Assembly (NCBI GenBank): GCA_028685875.1
Contig: JAQUDD010000002.1
Location: 1 to 64,000, forward strand
Direction of reading: 5' to 3'
Length of the DNA: 64,000 nt
From: Candidatus Absconditabacteria bacterium
GTDB taxonomy: Bacteria; Patescibacteriota; Gracilibacteria; Absconditabacterales; Absconditicoccaceae
This document shows positions 1 to 9,894 of this stretch, in pieces. The notes below the pieces were generated by a model. It ran no database searches and was not told the DNA's origin. It worked only from the letters and a program-made list of their open reading frames with translations. A program made the translations under genes and the position numbers. Positions within the stretch are counted from its first letter, which is position 1, and every line of letters begins with the position of its first letter.

Positions 1-1655
1 AGTCCTTGAGCAACTACTTCTCTTGCTCCTTTGTCGATGGCCGGGATGAACTCATTAGGGATTACTCCTCCTTTGATTTGAGATTCAAAATCGTAGAGAT
101 TCTCGTTATTTTTTTCAAGTTTTAATACTACGTGTCCGAATTGTCCTCTACCTCCTGATTGTTTCTTGAAGATTCCCTCTCCTTCTACGTTTTGAGTGAT
201 AGTTTCTCTATATGCTACTTGAGGAGCACCGGTTGTAACCTCTACTTTATGTTCTCTTTTCATTCTTTCTACAATAACTTCCAGATGAAGTTCTCCCATA
301 CCAGAAATAATAGTTTGTCCTGTTTCTTCATCGGTGTAGTATTTGAAAGAAGGATCTTCGTAAGAAAGTTTTGAGAGGGCAAGTCCCATTTTTTCTTGAT
401 CTCCTTTTGATTTTGGTTCTACAGCAATTTGGATTACGGTTTCAGGGAATACCATATTTTCGAGAACAATTGGATGTTTAGGATCACAGAGTGTGTTTCC
501 TGTTCTTGTGTCTTTGAGTCCGAGAAAGGCACAGATATGACCTGCATGAATTTCTTGGATTTCTTCTCTTTTATTGGCATGCATGAGAAGGAGCCTTCCT
601 ACTCTTTCTTTCTGTCCAGTGATAGGATTAAGAAGCATATCTCCTGTTCTGATAATTCCAGAATATACTCTTACATAAGTCAGAGTACCTACAAAAGGAT
701 CAGTCAGAATTTTGAAAGCGATTGCTGAAGCCGGTTCATTATCAGCAGGTTTTCTATAGAGTTTTTTTTCGCTATCATCTACATCTTCTCCTTCCATCTC
801 TCCTACGTCAAGTGGAGTTGGCATAAAATCAACGATAGCATCGAGCATTAATTGAGTTCCTTTATTTCCAAGTGAAGAACCACACATTACAGGATGGATG
901 TTACTAGAAATTGTTCCTGCTCTGATAGCCCCTTTAATCAAATCTTCAGGAATTTCTACTCCTTCAAGGAACTTTTCAGCAAGTTCATCACTAAATACAG
1001 AAATTTTGTCGAGCATGATTTCTCTATATTCTTCTGCTTTTGCTTGTAATTCAGCAGGAATCTCGTGTTCTACAACATTTATTCCTTTGTCTCCTTCAAA
1101 GGTATAATATTTCATATTGATCAGATTTACTACTCCTTGGAAAGTATCTGCTTGTCCATTAGGAATCTGGAGCGCTACTCCTTTGTTGGTCATTCTCTCA
1201 TTGATAGATTCTAGGGAATTATAGAAATTTGCCCCTAATTTATCCATCTTGTTTACATAGATCATTCTTGGAACATGATATTTATCTGCCTGTCTCCATA
1301 CGGTTTCTGTTTGTGGTTCAACTCCTTGAGATGCATCGAGAAGTGCAACTGCACCATCAAGCACTCTAAGCGATCTTTCTACTTCAATTGTGAAGTCTAC
1401 GTGACCTGGAGTATCGATAATATTAATATGAAACCCTTTCCAGAAACATACGGTAGTAGCTGAAGTAATGGTAATTCCTCTTTCTTTTTCTTGGTCCATC
1501 CAGTCCATCTGACTTTCTCCATCGTGAGTTTCTCCGATTTTGTGTAAACGTCCAGTATAGAAAAGAATTCTTTCTGTCGTTGTGGTTTTTCCGGCATCGA
1601 TGTGGGCCATGATACCAATGTTTCTTACCTTTTCTAAAGGTGTAATGTCTGCCAT
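1..1655 (-). CDS. fusA: Elongation factor G, 5' part (truncated by window edge)
   Basis: Translocase GTPase of the ribosome. The reverse strand reads [20 protein letters not shown] from 1655, followed by the P-loop [19 protein letters not shown], the switch region [15 protein letters not shown] and the NKMD-type base-recognition motif, all typical of EF-G domain I. Domains II and III continue to the window edge; the C-terminal domains lie outside. I saw no in-frame TGA in the roughly 550 visible codons, although most neighbours use TGA as glycine, which fits avoidance of the reassigned codon in highly expressed genes. It stands divergent from the gene at 1867. Confidence 0.97.
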   Translation of the reverse strand, partial: MADITPLEKVRNIGIMAHIDAGKTTTTERILFYTGRLHKIGETHDGESQMDWMDQEKERGITITSATTVCFWKGFHINIIDTPGHVDFTIEVERSLRVLDGAVALLDASQGVEPQTETVWRQADKYHVPRMIYVNKMDKLGANFYNSLESINERMTNKGVALQIPNGQADTFQGVVNLINMKYYTFEGDKGINVVEHEIPAELQAKAEEYREIMLDKISVFSDELAEKFLEGVEIPEDLIKGAIRAGTISSNIHPVMCGSSLGNKGTQLMLDAIVDFMPTPLDVGEMEGEDVDDSEKKLYRKPADNEPASAIAFKILTDPFVGTLTYVRVYSGIIRTGDMLLNPITGQKERVGRLLLMHANKREEIQEIHAGHICAFLGLKDTRTGNTLCDPKHPIVLENMVFPETVIQIAVEPKSKGDQEKMGLALSKLSYEDPSFKYYTDEETGQTIISGMGELHLEVIVERMKREHKVEVTTGAPQVAYRETITQNVEGEGIFKKQSGGRGQFGHVVLKLEKNNENLYDFESQIKGGVIPNEFIPAIDKGAREVVAQG

Positions 1656-1806
1656 ATTCTTGATAGCTAAAATAATAAAAATTAACTGCTAGACTATAGG
1701 AATGTGGATTTTATTTTCAAGAAGAAATGATTGGGGATAGGATTACAGAAGATTAGTGAGAATTACAAAAGATTTATGGGTAAAGAGTGAAAAAGTCTGA
1801 CTTTTT

Positions 1807-1835
1807 TTGACTTTGGGAAATTTTGGGTATATAAT
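1807..1835 (+). promoter_or_regulatory. Sigma-70-like promoter
   Basis: TTGACT (1807-1812), a 17-bp spacer and TATAAT (1830-1835) sit about 30 bp upstream of the ATG at 1867. This fixes the start of the downstream gene, because an earlier in-frame ATG at 1807 would overlap the promoter itself. Confidence 0.75.
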
Positions 1836-1866
1836 AGAGGTGATTTATTATTTTACCTTTTATAGT

Positions 1867-3069
1867 ATGGTAGAAACACAAAATAAAGAGGTTAAAGTGC
1901 AAAACAATTCTCGGGAGGTAGACTGGGTTTTGCAGCAAGTTAATGAAGAACTCATCAAGCTTGATGAAGGCATTAAGGCTACAAATGAAGCTAGAAATCT
2001 TTTTATTAAGAAAAATTCTGATACTCAAGAGGAAGTATTTGATATAGATTTGGCTGAAAAATATCTTGAAGGATTGAAAGATAAGTCTTGGTGAGAATTG
2101 TCCTCTTCTAACTCTGCAGCTTGGATTATGGCAGTGCAGATCGTTTTGAAGAGTGAGGGATATGAAGTTGGAAACATTGATGGAATGTTGGGAAATGCTA
2201 CTAAAGTGGGCGTTAGAGATTTTCAAAGAAGACATGGTTTAAAAGTTGATGGACTTCCCGGTAGTGCTACTATTAAGGCTTTATTGGGAGGTGTTGTGAG
2301 CCCTATAAATGAAATATATAGTGAAGAAATTTTGGATAAAAGAAAAACTATTATCAAGGATTTATCTTTATCTCAAGATCCTAAAAATGAACTCTTTTAT
2401 ACTAGAAGTTGATACTCAGGAAAGTACGTTTTTGATGATAAAGGGACTTTGTTTTACTTGGGGGACAACAAACTCTTGCCACAACGTTATGATGAGAAAA
2501 CAAAGAATTGGATTGAAGATAATTCCTTTGTTATCTCTTTGGTTGTTTCTGAACTTAATCTAAGGAAAATAGATTCTGGATTTTATGCTAGAGATGGTTA
2601 TCCTTGAACCTATAGTTTTGATGTAAGAGGATCTTTACATTATTCTTGACATGAAAATAGTTTGCCTCAAAAATATAACTATATTACTAAAAATTGGACT
2701 CCTGAATTTGATAATAGATCTCTTGTAAGTCAATATTCTTTAAAATTAGATACTAGATGATTTTATACAAATAGTCGTTCATGAATATATGCTTTTGACT
2801 CAAACTGAAATTTATTTTATCGTTCAGACAAAGAGGGGAACCAAAAGTTAGAGAACGGTAAACGGAAGCAGAAAGTATCTTTTGGAGAGTTGCCGGCAGC
2901 CTTGAAGACAATTGATGCTACTATTCAGGTTCTATCTCTGAAAAAAGATGGAGATAATTACGTTAGAGATGGTTATAATGGGAAATATACTTTTAATAAC
3001 AAATGACAACTTTCTTACTCAGGCTCCGAGAAGTACACAACTTATGCCGATGGAAAGCGAGTAAGTTAA
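1867..3069 (+). CDS. Peptidoglycan-binding-like domain protein with C-terminal Tyr/Gly repeats
   Basis: A 400-residue protein read through eight in-frame TGA glycines. Residues 1-75 are charged and helical. Residues about 80-145 look like a PG_binding_1 domain (IDGMLGNATKVGVRDFQRRH, then VDGLPGSATIKALL), a fold that binds cell wall peptides. The rest holds about four imperfect repeats of the form SGKYVFDDKGTLFY, PGTYSFDVRGSLHY, SGIYAFDSNGNLFY and NGKYTFNNKGQLSY, spaced 45-75 residues apart. Many of the repeat glycines are TGA codons. There is no clear signal peptide, so location is uncertain. The TAA stop overlaps the stop of the convergent lepA C-terminal gene by 4 bp. Confidence 0.85.
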
Positions 3070-4553
3070 TTCCTCGAAATCATTTTTACAAATATGTCCG
3101 AGGGGACCTCTACATTTCCGATGGCTTTCATTCTTTTTTTTCACTCCTTCTGTTTCTGAAGGAGTTTTCTTTTTCTGGAGACATCTCCCCCATAACACTT
3201 GGCAAGAACGTCTTTTTTCATCGCGGAAATAGTCTCTCTTGCAATTACTTTTGATCCTAGTCCTGCCTGAATAGGAATAGAGAAAAGCTGTCTGGGGATC
3301 AGTGTTTTTAGTTTTTCTACAGCATCACGACCTTTGTAATAGGCGTTGTCTTTGTGGACTACTCGAGTAAGTGCTTCTACTTTTTCGTTGTTGATAAAGA
3401 TATCCAGTTTTACGAGATCGGCAGGTTCGTACCCTTTGAATTCGTAGTTCATGGTTGCGTATCCTTTTGTGGCAGATTTGAGTCTATCATAAAAATCAAT
3501 GATGATTTCTCCCATAGGGAGGTGATATTTCCATACTACTCTACTCTCATCTAGATATTCCATTGATTTAAGGTTCCCTCTGTATTCTTGGCAGAGTGCC
3601 ATAATATTTCCTGCAAAGTCTTTTGGTCCCACGATTTCTACTTCTGATAAAGGTTCTCGAATTTCTTCGATCATCCCCTGTTCTATCATTTCGGAACCAG
3701 ATTTTACAACAATTCGAGGTCTGAGTATCTCTACAATCTTTTTGAATTCTGGATCTTCAAGCATATTCCCAAATATCCCTTGGCTGTGTTCAATATGTGC
3801 TTCTTGAGCAGGAGAAAGTTGATAGTTTTCCTTTTTGAGGATCGCTTTATAGAGAGAGGTTGCGATCAGATTTTTTAGATTATTCCCAGATTTGATCAAT
3901 TGGATGGAAAGATTCTTAGATTTCACAAGGTAGATTACGGTTGGGATGGTGAAGATCGTATCAAGTCCATATTCTCTTCGTAGTCTTTCTTTGATGATAT
4001 CCATATGGAGCATCCCGAGGAATCCACATCTAAATCCTAATCCGAGTGCTCAGGATTCTTCCATTTCATATTCTACTGCACTATCATTGAGAGAAAGTTT
4101 TTCAAGGCTATCTTTGAGTTTATCGTATTCTGTGGAATCAATAGGATAGACTCCTGCATAGACGAAAGGGGTCACTTTTTTGAATCCTGGAATGAGGTAT
4201 TGTTGTAGATCGTTTGTTTTTTGTGTTTCCGAACCCCCCGACCCGCTGAAGCGTGTCTCCCCCCTTCTTAGGGGGGTAAATCAGGAGATGATGGTATCTC
4301 AGATTTTTACTTCTCTTACAGATTTTTGTCCGGTGGTGATATATCCTATTTGTCCTGCTGATAAGGTTTTGTCGGCTTGGTATTCTGGTGTGAAGTGTCC
4401 TACTTCTGTGGGAGCAAAACTATTTTGAGAGTGAATAAGGTGTACTACTTCTCCTGCCTTAAAGCTTCCCTCTACTACTTTTACGTAGGCTAAAACTCCC
4501 TTGTAGGGATCAAAGACAGAATCGAAGATGAGTGCTCTAGAGATATTGTTCAT
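3066..4553 (-). CDS. lepA: Elongation factor 4, C-terminal part (domain II to CTD) of a split LepA
   Basis: A 495-residue product starting at [20 protein letters not shown], which corresponds to the start of domain II in ordinary LepA (about residue 185 of 600). Family landmarks follow: the Pro-Gly linker [50 protein letters not shown], and the C-terminal [20 protein letters not shown] where the last Gly is TGA, ending IGNVEV...SRN. The GTPase domain is absent here; a matching N-terminal piece lies at 10494-11069 on the same strand. Two insertions make it longer than expected: about 24 residues encoded by a palindromic repeat (4213-4283) and about 50 residues after residue 240. Start chosen at ATG 4553; no strong ribosome-binding site is visible. 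Confidence 0.9.
4213..4283. repeat. Palindromic insert inside lepA (in frame)
   Basis: A GC-rich block containing CCCCCCT (4259-4265) and AGGGGGG (4270-4276) as an inverted repeat, plus a second C6 run near 4243. It adds about 24 residues ([18 protein letters not shown] and following) between the conserved LepA segments VREVKIGDTI and PGFKKVTPF. The composition is unlike the surrounding AT-rich gene, which suggests an inserted repeat that stayed in frame. Confidence 0.6.
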
Positions 4554-4663
4554 GTAGGTGTATAATGTAAACGTATTGCCCTGAAGGGTACTAAAAAGCT
4601 GAACTTTTTCAAGATGAATGGTTCTTGTTTGACTTATTTTACTTCTTATATTGCATTCCTTTT

Positions 4664-4691
4664 TTGTTTGTGTATAGTGTAGGGGTATAAT
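4664..4691 (+). promoter_or_regulatory. Putative promoter
   Basis: TTGTTT (4664-4669), a 16-bp spacer and a perfect TATAAT (4686-4691), 20 bp before the ATG at 4711. Confidence 0.55.
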
Positions 4692-4710
4692 AAAAATATA
4701 ATTTGAAACA

Positions 4711-5130
4711 ATGGATGAAAACGTGTGTGTTATTGCTGTCCTAACTCCCAAAGGGAAGAAAAGAGTCTTCTCTTTCTTCAGGGTAGATCAGATTCTCTAT
4801 CTGAAAGAGGAAATTAAAAATGTTGTGCAATTTCGAAGAATGATTAATAAAAAAGCACTTCGGGAGTCGGAGTTTCAGGAATTATCCCCAGAGCTTGCTA
4901 GACTTCAAATCATAGCGCTTTTACTTTCTGCTGGTATGGCTCGTAAGGGGGATTTAGATCCTTTAGATTATTATAAGGATCTGATGGATTTATGGAATAA
5001 TGGGAAGGATACTTCTTTTGTTAGAAGAGACTATAAAAAAATTCCACTTCCGTTTCCGAAGAATCTTTATTTTTTTCTGAGAGATGCAATTGAAAGAGAT
5101 TTCAATATCCAACTTGTAGAGAAATTGTAA
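4711..5130 (+). CDS. Hypothetical protein, 139 aa
   Basis: Soluble, mostly helical protein that I do not recognise. It has no signal peptide or membrane segment and no in-frame TGA. It starts MDENVCVIAVLTPKGKKRVF and has a mid-region (LSPELARLQIIALLLSAGMA) that could form an amphipathic helix. The ATG lies just after a good -10 box, so the leader is very short. It is divergent from the lepA C-terminal piece and precedes a pair of 32-bp direct repeats. Confidence 0.7.
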   Translation: MDENVCVIAVLTPKGKKRVFSFFRVDQILYLKEEIKNVVQFRRMINKKALRESEFQELSPELARLQIIALLLSAGMARKGDLDPLDYYKDLMDLWNNGKDTSFVRRDYKKIPLPFPKNLYFFLRDAIERDFNIQLVEKL

Positions 5131-5161
5131 GAGAAATTGTAGGTGTTTATTTAGTCTGATG

Positions 5162-5260
5162 GATAATAAGATATTTTTTATTTAACGTCAGACAAGCTAG
5201 AAGAAGCACTCATTGAGCGAGAAAAGATGATAATAAGATATTTTTTATTTAACGTCAGAC
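5162..5260. repeat. Two perfect 32-bp direct repeats separated by 35 bp
   Basis: The 32-bp unit beginning GATAATAAGATATTTTTT and ending AACGTCAGAC occurs at 5162-5193 and 5229-5260. The 35-bp intervening sequence is unrelated. The geometry resembles a one-spacer CRISPR, but there are only two units, the repeat is very AT-rich, and no cas gene is in the window. Recombination or a duplicated regulatory or terminator segment upstream of ruvB is more likely. Confidence 0.7.
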
Positions 5261-5367
5261 TTTTCTTTTTATGATATATTTCTTTTGTTCTGTCAAAGAT
5301 TTTTTTTACAACTTGCATTTTTCTATCAAAAAAGTATTTCTAGAGTGATTTAGATTTTTCCCTACGG

Positions 5368-6303
5368 ATGGAGATTAAAAAAATAGATACTAGACAACTC
5401 AATGATACAAATGGACATAGCAGACCCGATTCTTTTGCTACCTTTATTGGGCAGAGTCAGATTAAAAAAATCTTGAAGACTGCTATTGGTAGTGCACAAA
5501 AAAGACAGGGAAATCTTGGACATGTACTTTTTGCTGGTCCGAGCGGATTTGGTAAGACAACGATGGCTACTATTATCTCCAAGGAAATGAGTGTTGGGGT
5601 AAAGATGGTTACTGCCTATGCTATTAGCAAGCCGAGTGAAATTGTGAGCATTCTTAATAGTTTAGAAAGCTGAGATATTCTTTTTATTGATGAGATTCAT
5701 AGGTTGAAGCCTATGATTGAAGAGGTGCTTTATATTGCAATGGAGGATTTTGTGATTGATATGGTGATGCCAGAGGGTGGTAGTGTGAGGATTCCCATCA
5801 ATCCTTTTACTCTCATTGGAGCAACCACAAAATCAGAGATGCTTTCTCAGCCGATGAAAAATAGGTTTGTATATAGCTTTCATTTTATGGAATATACGTT
5901 TGAGGAAAAACAGATTATTATTGAGAGATATTTAGACTTTTATCAGATTCCCTTTGAGTCAGATATTTTGCAGGCGATCGCTCATAAAGTGGATTCAGTT
6001 CCGAGGGAAATCCATACTATTTGTATCAAAATTAGGGATTTTTGTGTAAATCATGGATATAGCAAGCTGACTAATGAGATTTGGTTGGAGTTTCTTCATC
6101 ATTCTCAGATTAAAGAAGGATGAATGACCCCCCTTCATCAGCAGTATTTGGATGTCTTGGCTCACTATGATAGACCACTTTGATCCAAGGCTATTGCTGC
6201 ACAGCTTGGAGTGAATGAAAAGGCTTTAGAGGAGGATATTGAGCCCTTACTCTTGAAACTTGGGAAGATAGAAAAAACCCATGCTGGGAGGGTTTTATTG
6301 TAG
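5368..6303 (+). CDS. ruvB: Holliday junction branch migration helicase RuvB
   Basis: AAA+ motor that drives branch migration with RuvA (ruvA is at 21942). The 311 residues carry Walker A GPSGFGKTT (about 57-65), Walker B ILFIDEIH (about 104-111), the IGATTK sensor and NRF before the lid. The C-terminal winged helix is represented by PLHQQYLDVLAHYDRP and following. Three TGA codons are read as glycine, including the one just before the Walker B strand. Slightly shorter than typical RuvB (about 330-350). Unlike many bacteria it is not next to ruvA, and no ruvC is present in this window. Confidence 0.95.
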
Positions 6304-6317
6304 GATGATTTATTTTC

Positions 6318-7544
6318 TTACTGGATTTTATACCCTAATGCAATCAATTCTCTTTGTATTTGTCCATGATCATTTGCATTAGCCATAGCAGCCTCTGGGG
6401 TGATAAGCCCTGCTTCTACCAGTTGTACTAAATGATCTTCTAGTAGTTGCATTCCGGAATTTCTATTGGTGTACATTACATTTTTGATCTGATTAAGCTT
6501 ATTTTCTCTAATTGTATTTTCTACAGCAATATTATTAAGGAGAATCTCATGAGCAGGTATCATTCCTTTTCCATCAGCTTTTCTGATAAGTTTCTGGATG
6601 ATGATAGCGGTCATGTTTTCAGAAATTTGGTTTCTAATTTGTGGTTGTTCATCAGCTGGAAACATAGAAATTACTTTATTAATCGTTTGTTCTGCTGATC
6701 TGGAATGGATAGTGGTGAGCACGAGATGTCCTGTTTCTGCAAGAGCAATGGCGTTTCTTAGTGATTCTGGATCTCTGATCTCTCCAAAGAGAATTACATC
6801 CGGTCTCTGTCTGAGTGCATATTTCATCGCAGAGGCGAAGGTAACAATATCTTTTCCTAGCTGTTTTTGTTCAAAGATGGCTTTTTTAGGTTCAAAAATA
6901 TATTCGATAGGGTCTTCAATGGTGATGATATGTTTTTGTTTTCCCATGTTAATTTCTTCAATCATTGCGGCGAGAGTGGTTGATTTTCCGGAACCGGTAG
7001 GACCTGCAACAAAAATCACTCCATTCGTTTTTCCACTCAGTCTTTTAAATATTTCTGGGAGTCCTCTTTCATCAATAGTAGGAACCTTTTCTTCTAGAAG
7101 TCTCGCTACAATCATCATATGATCTCTTTGTCTTGAAATATTTACTCTATATCTTCTCCCGTGCATGGAAAGTCCGATATCTACGCTGAGATTCTTTTTG
7201 AAAAGTTCTTTATCTTCTTCATTCATGATAAAATCTGAGAAGGCATCGAGGGTTTTATCTTCAAGTTTTGGTAGCCCCACGATTCTACGTGCTTCTCCAA
7301 AGATTCTTAGGGTTGGTTCTTCTCCATAAGTCAGGTAGATATCAGAAGAATCATGCTTAATCATTAAATCTAGGAGATACTCTAGATATTTTTCTGGATC
7401 CCCATTTGCTAAATCTGTAATTCCATTGTTATTGGTAGAGGTTTGGGAAATAGGAGTAGCATCCTGAGAAGTCTGTTGGTTTTGCTGAGGAACAGCATTT
7501 TGAGCGGGGTTTGTGTTTTGGTTTATGTTTGCTTCAGTCATCAT
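6318..7544 (-). CDS. pilT: PilT-type twitching motility ATPase (paralog 1)
   Basis: Hexameric secretion-type ATPase for type IV pilus retraction. From the MM start (7544) there is a Gln/Asn/Thr-rich leader of about 45 residues, then the PAS-like N-domain (LEYLLDLMIKHDSSDIYLTY) and Walker A GPTGSGKSTT. The Asp box HIITIEDPIEYIF, Walker B RPDVILFGEIRDPES and His box TGHLVLTTIHSRSA follow. AIRNQIS-type PilT segments are present. No TGA glycine is used. Closely related to the second copy at 47825-48940; this one differs by the long polar leader. An upstream in-frame non-polar extension to 7601 is unlikely, because the sufB terminator lies there. Confidence 0.92.
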   Translation of the reverse strand: MMTEANINQNTNPAQNAVPQQNQQTSQDATPISQTSTNNNGITDLANGDPEKYLEYLLDLMIKHDSSDIYLTYGEEPTLRIFGEARRIVGLPKLEDKTLDAFSDFIMNEEDKELFKKNLSVDIGLSMHGRRYRVNISRQRDHMMIVARLLEEKVPTIDERGLPEIFKRLSGKTNGVIFVAGPTGSGKSTTLAAMIEEINMGKQKHIITIEDPIEYIFEPKKAIFEQKQLGKDIVTFASAMKYALRQRPDVILFGEIRDPESLRNAIALAETGHLVLTTIHSRSAEQTINKVISMFPADEQPQIRNQISENMTAIIIQKLIRKADGKGMIPAHEILLNNIAVENTIRENKLNQIKNVMYTNRNSGMQLLEDHLVQLVEAGLITPEAAMANANDHGQIQRELIALGYKIQ

Positions 7545-7599
7545 ACAGAAGAGGAAGATAAATATCTCTTTTATTATACTGACAGAAGGTTCTTTATGC

Positions 7600-7627
7600 A
7601 AAAAAAAGACTTCGTAATTTGAAGTCT
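7600..7627 (-). terminator. Intrinsic terminator downstream of sufB
   Basis: On the reverse strand AGACTTC pairs with GAAGTCT around a 7-nt loop, followed by a T7 tract. The arm sequence is repeated once more about 20 bp upstream (TGAAGTCTAATTTTGGTAT twice). Confidence 0.7.
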
Positions 7628-7683
7628 AATTTTGGTATTTTGAAGTCTAATTTTGGTATGTGTTGTTTTGAATAATATTTCCT

Positions 7684-7834
7684 GGATTCTTCACTACGTT
7701 CAGAATGACAAAGTGTTTGTCATCCTGAGTGAAACGAAGGATCCAGTAAATAACATGGATTCTTTCCCTTTGTTGCACTCTGGGTCAGAATGACGAGTAT
7801 TTTTGGATTGCCACGTCTCTGGCTCGCAATGATG
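7684..7834. repeat. Cluster of four dispersed palindromic repeat units
   Basis: Units: GGATTCTTCACTACG...AGAATGAC (7684-7709), GTCATCCTGAG...GGATCC (7719-7744, inverted relative to the first), GGATTCTTTCCC...CAGAATGAC (7757-7794) and GGATTGCC...CTCGCAATGATG (7804-7834). Related units occur at 23610, 39496, 55687, 60354 and 61186. The block ends 6 bp before the sufB stop codon. Confidence 0.85.
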
Positions 7835-7839
7835 AGATG

Positions 7840-9216
7840 TTATCCAATGCTTCCTTCCATTTCCATCTCAATGAGGTGGTTGAGTTCTCCTGCATATTCC
7901 ATGGGAAGCTTCTTTACAACTCCTGAGATAAATCCATTTACGATCATTGCCATAGCTTTTTCTTCGGGCAATCCCCTACTCATAAGATAAAACATCTGAT
8001 GTATATCTATTTTCCCGGCAGATGCTTCATGAGATACTGTTGCATCGGCAGTTTCTACTTTAATTACGGGAATAGTTTCAGAAACAGAAATTGTATCTAG
8101 CAATAATGCATCACATTCTGTAGCAGTAACGGCGTTAGTTGCTGTTTCTCTAATATCTACGAGTCCTCTATAGGTAGTAATTCCTCCATCTTTAGAGATG
8201 GATTTAGAAACAATATTTGATGAGGTATTTTTTCCAATATGGATCACTTTTGCTCCAACATCTTGGTTTTGATCTTTGGAAGCGACTACCACCGAAATAT
8301 TATCAGATTTACTATTATCTCCCTTGAGAATACTACAAGGATAAAGCATAGTTCCCCCTGATCCAAGATTTCCTCCAATTCGCTCCATAAAACTATTTTC
8401 TTCTACTAATGCTCTTTTGGTATTGAGATTAAAAGTATTGAGCGATCGATTTTCCACTGATGAATATCTCATTTTAGCATTTTTTCCAACATAGATTTCT
8501 ACACATCCTGCATGGATGGATTTTTGGTCGTATTTTGGAGCTGAACACCCTTCAATATAATCTCCTTGGGTATCGTCTTCGAGAATAATTAGGGTATGTT
8601 CAAACTGCCCTCCTTCCAAAGTATTCATACGGAAGTAGGCTTGGAGAGGATCAGTAAGTTTGATACCTTTGGGAATATAAATGAAAGTTCCTCCACTTCG
8701 TACAGCTCCATGAAGTGCTGTAAATTTGTGGTCGGTCGGTGGCACTAATTTCATGAAGTATTGTTGCACGATATCTGGATATTCTTTTATTGCCTCACTC
8801 ATATCTTCGAAGATGATTCAGCTTTTTAATCGCTGTTCTTTGAGTCTATGGTAGACTACAGACGAATCATATTGTCCTCCAACTCCTGCAAGATACTGTT
8901 GTTCTGCTTCTGGAATTTTGAGCCTTGCAAAGACATTTTTGATCTTTTCTGGTACTTGGTCTCGATTGTCGCTGTATCCTTTGAAGTCTTTTTTTGGTTT
9001 TGCATAATAGACAATATTTTCGTAATTAAGTGAAGAAATATCTGGTCCATATTTTGGATCTTTGCTTTTTAGGAAGATATTGTAGCATTTAAGTCTATGT
9101 TCAAGCATTCGCTGTGGTTCTTGGAGGTCTCTGGAGATTCCTCTGATTGTTTCTTCTGAGAGTCCTTTAAGATAGACTTCGTAGGCAATATCATCGTGTT
9201 GTTCAAGATTGGTCAC
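7840..9216 (-). CDS. sufB: Fe-S cluster assembly scaffold SufB
   Basis: Scaffold of the SUF system, normally acting with SufC and SufD. Recognised by KGLSEETIRGIS near the N-terminus, the TGA-encoded Gly in LKSGIIFEDM, LHGAVRSGGTFIYIPKGI, QFEHTLIILED, EGCSAP, ENRSLNT and the C-terminal SHEASAGKIDIHQMFYLMSRG. The start is uncertain: GTG 9216 gives 458 residues and an N-terminus slightly shorter than usual; the frame stays open to about 9318 through non-ATG codons. No sufC, sufD or sufS adjoins it, which is unusual since these normally form an operon. The 3' end abuts a dispersed repeat cluster. Confidence 0.93.
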
Positions 9217-9343
9217 GGGTAAAAGGATATGTGATAAAATTCTGATTTTTAGCTCATCTTTATATCTAGTGATTTGAAAAACGCTTACAATAGAAAAAAA
9301 GATACTGAATTGCTTCAATATCTTTTTGAATGTATAGAATGGA

Positions 9344-9841
9344 TTACGCTTCTAACTCATACCCATGTCTTGTAGCGAAGGCTTCTTGTACTATCTGAAG
9401 GTTATCACTTGCATCAATAGTAAGATCATAGAGAGCAGACACTTCTTCAAAGAGAGCGTCAGCTGCTGCCTCTACTTCATCAGTCCACTCTTCATCAGAA
9501 AGAGTGTAGTAAGCGATAAGTTCTCCGTATTTTTCGAGGTATACTACTTCTGAGTCTAGTACTGCAGCAAAGGCATCTCTCAGATCAGTATCGTCCTTGT
9601 ATCCTTCCATATTCTTTACTGTTTCAGCATTAGCTGCACAGAGATTGAGTGCTGCTGTAAGAGCTGTTTGAGCGCCTTCATAGTTTTCGAGATTGAGTTC
9701 CGTGTCAATCACTTCTTCAGCTGTGTAACAAGCTTTCCCTAATTCCACCAGTTTGTCATTGTAATCAATAACATTTACTCCACATCCAGCAAGCAATACT
9801 GTGCTGAAAGCTGCGAAGATTGCTAATAAACCTTTTTTCAT
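9344..9841 (-). CDS. Lipoprotein, 165 aa (paralog A)
   Basis: Signal peptide MKKGLLAIFAAFSTVLLAGC with lipobox LLAGC, so the mature protein should be lipid-anchored at Cys20. The rest is acidic and helical with YNDKLVELGKACYTAEEVID and a later LDSEVVYLEKYGELIAYYTL segment. It shares its plan and several motifs (YNxxLVE, VxYLEKxGE, xQxxFxxxH near the C-terminus) with the adjacent gene at 9895-10419, so the pair is a tandem duplication. Function unknown; the layout resembles helical DUF3829-like lipoproteins, but I cannot assign it. Confidence 0.85.
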   Translation of the reverse strand: MKKGLLAIFAAFSTVLLAGCGVNVIDYNDKLVELGKACYTAEEVIDTELNLENYEGAQTALTAALNLCAANAETVKNMEGYKDDTDLRDAFAAVLDSEVVYLEKYGELIAYYTLSDEEWTDEVEAAADALFEEVSALYDLTIDASDNLQIVQEAFATRHGYELEA

Positions 9842-9894
9842 CGTTATTAGTAAAAATAATAAAATGTATGTGGTAACTTATACCCAAAGTTGTT

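Noticed and set aside
4554-4751. Upstream extension of the lepA C-terminal gene to ATG 4751
   Set aside because: The extra 66 residues do not resemble LepA and would overlap the promoter and start of the divergent gene at 4711.
5162-5260. CRISPR array
   Set aside because: Only two repeats, extreme A/T content, no cas genes within the window; kept as a plain direct repeat.
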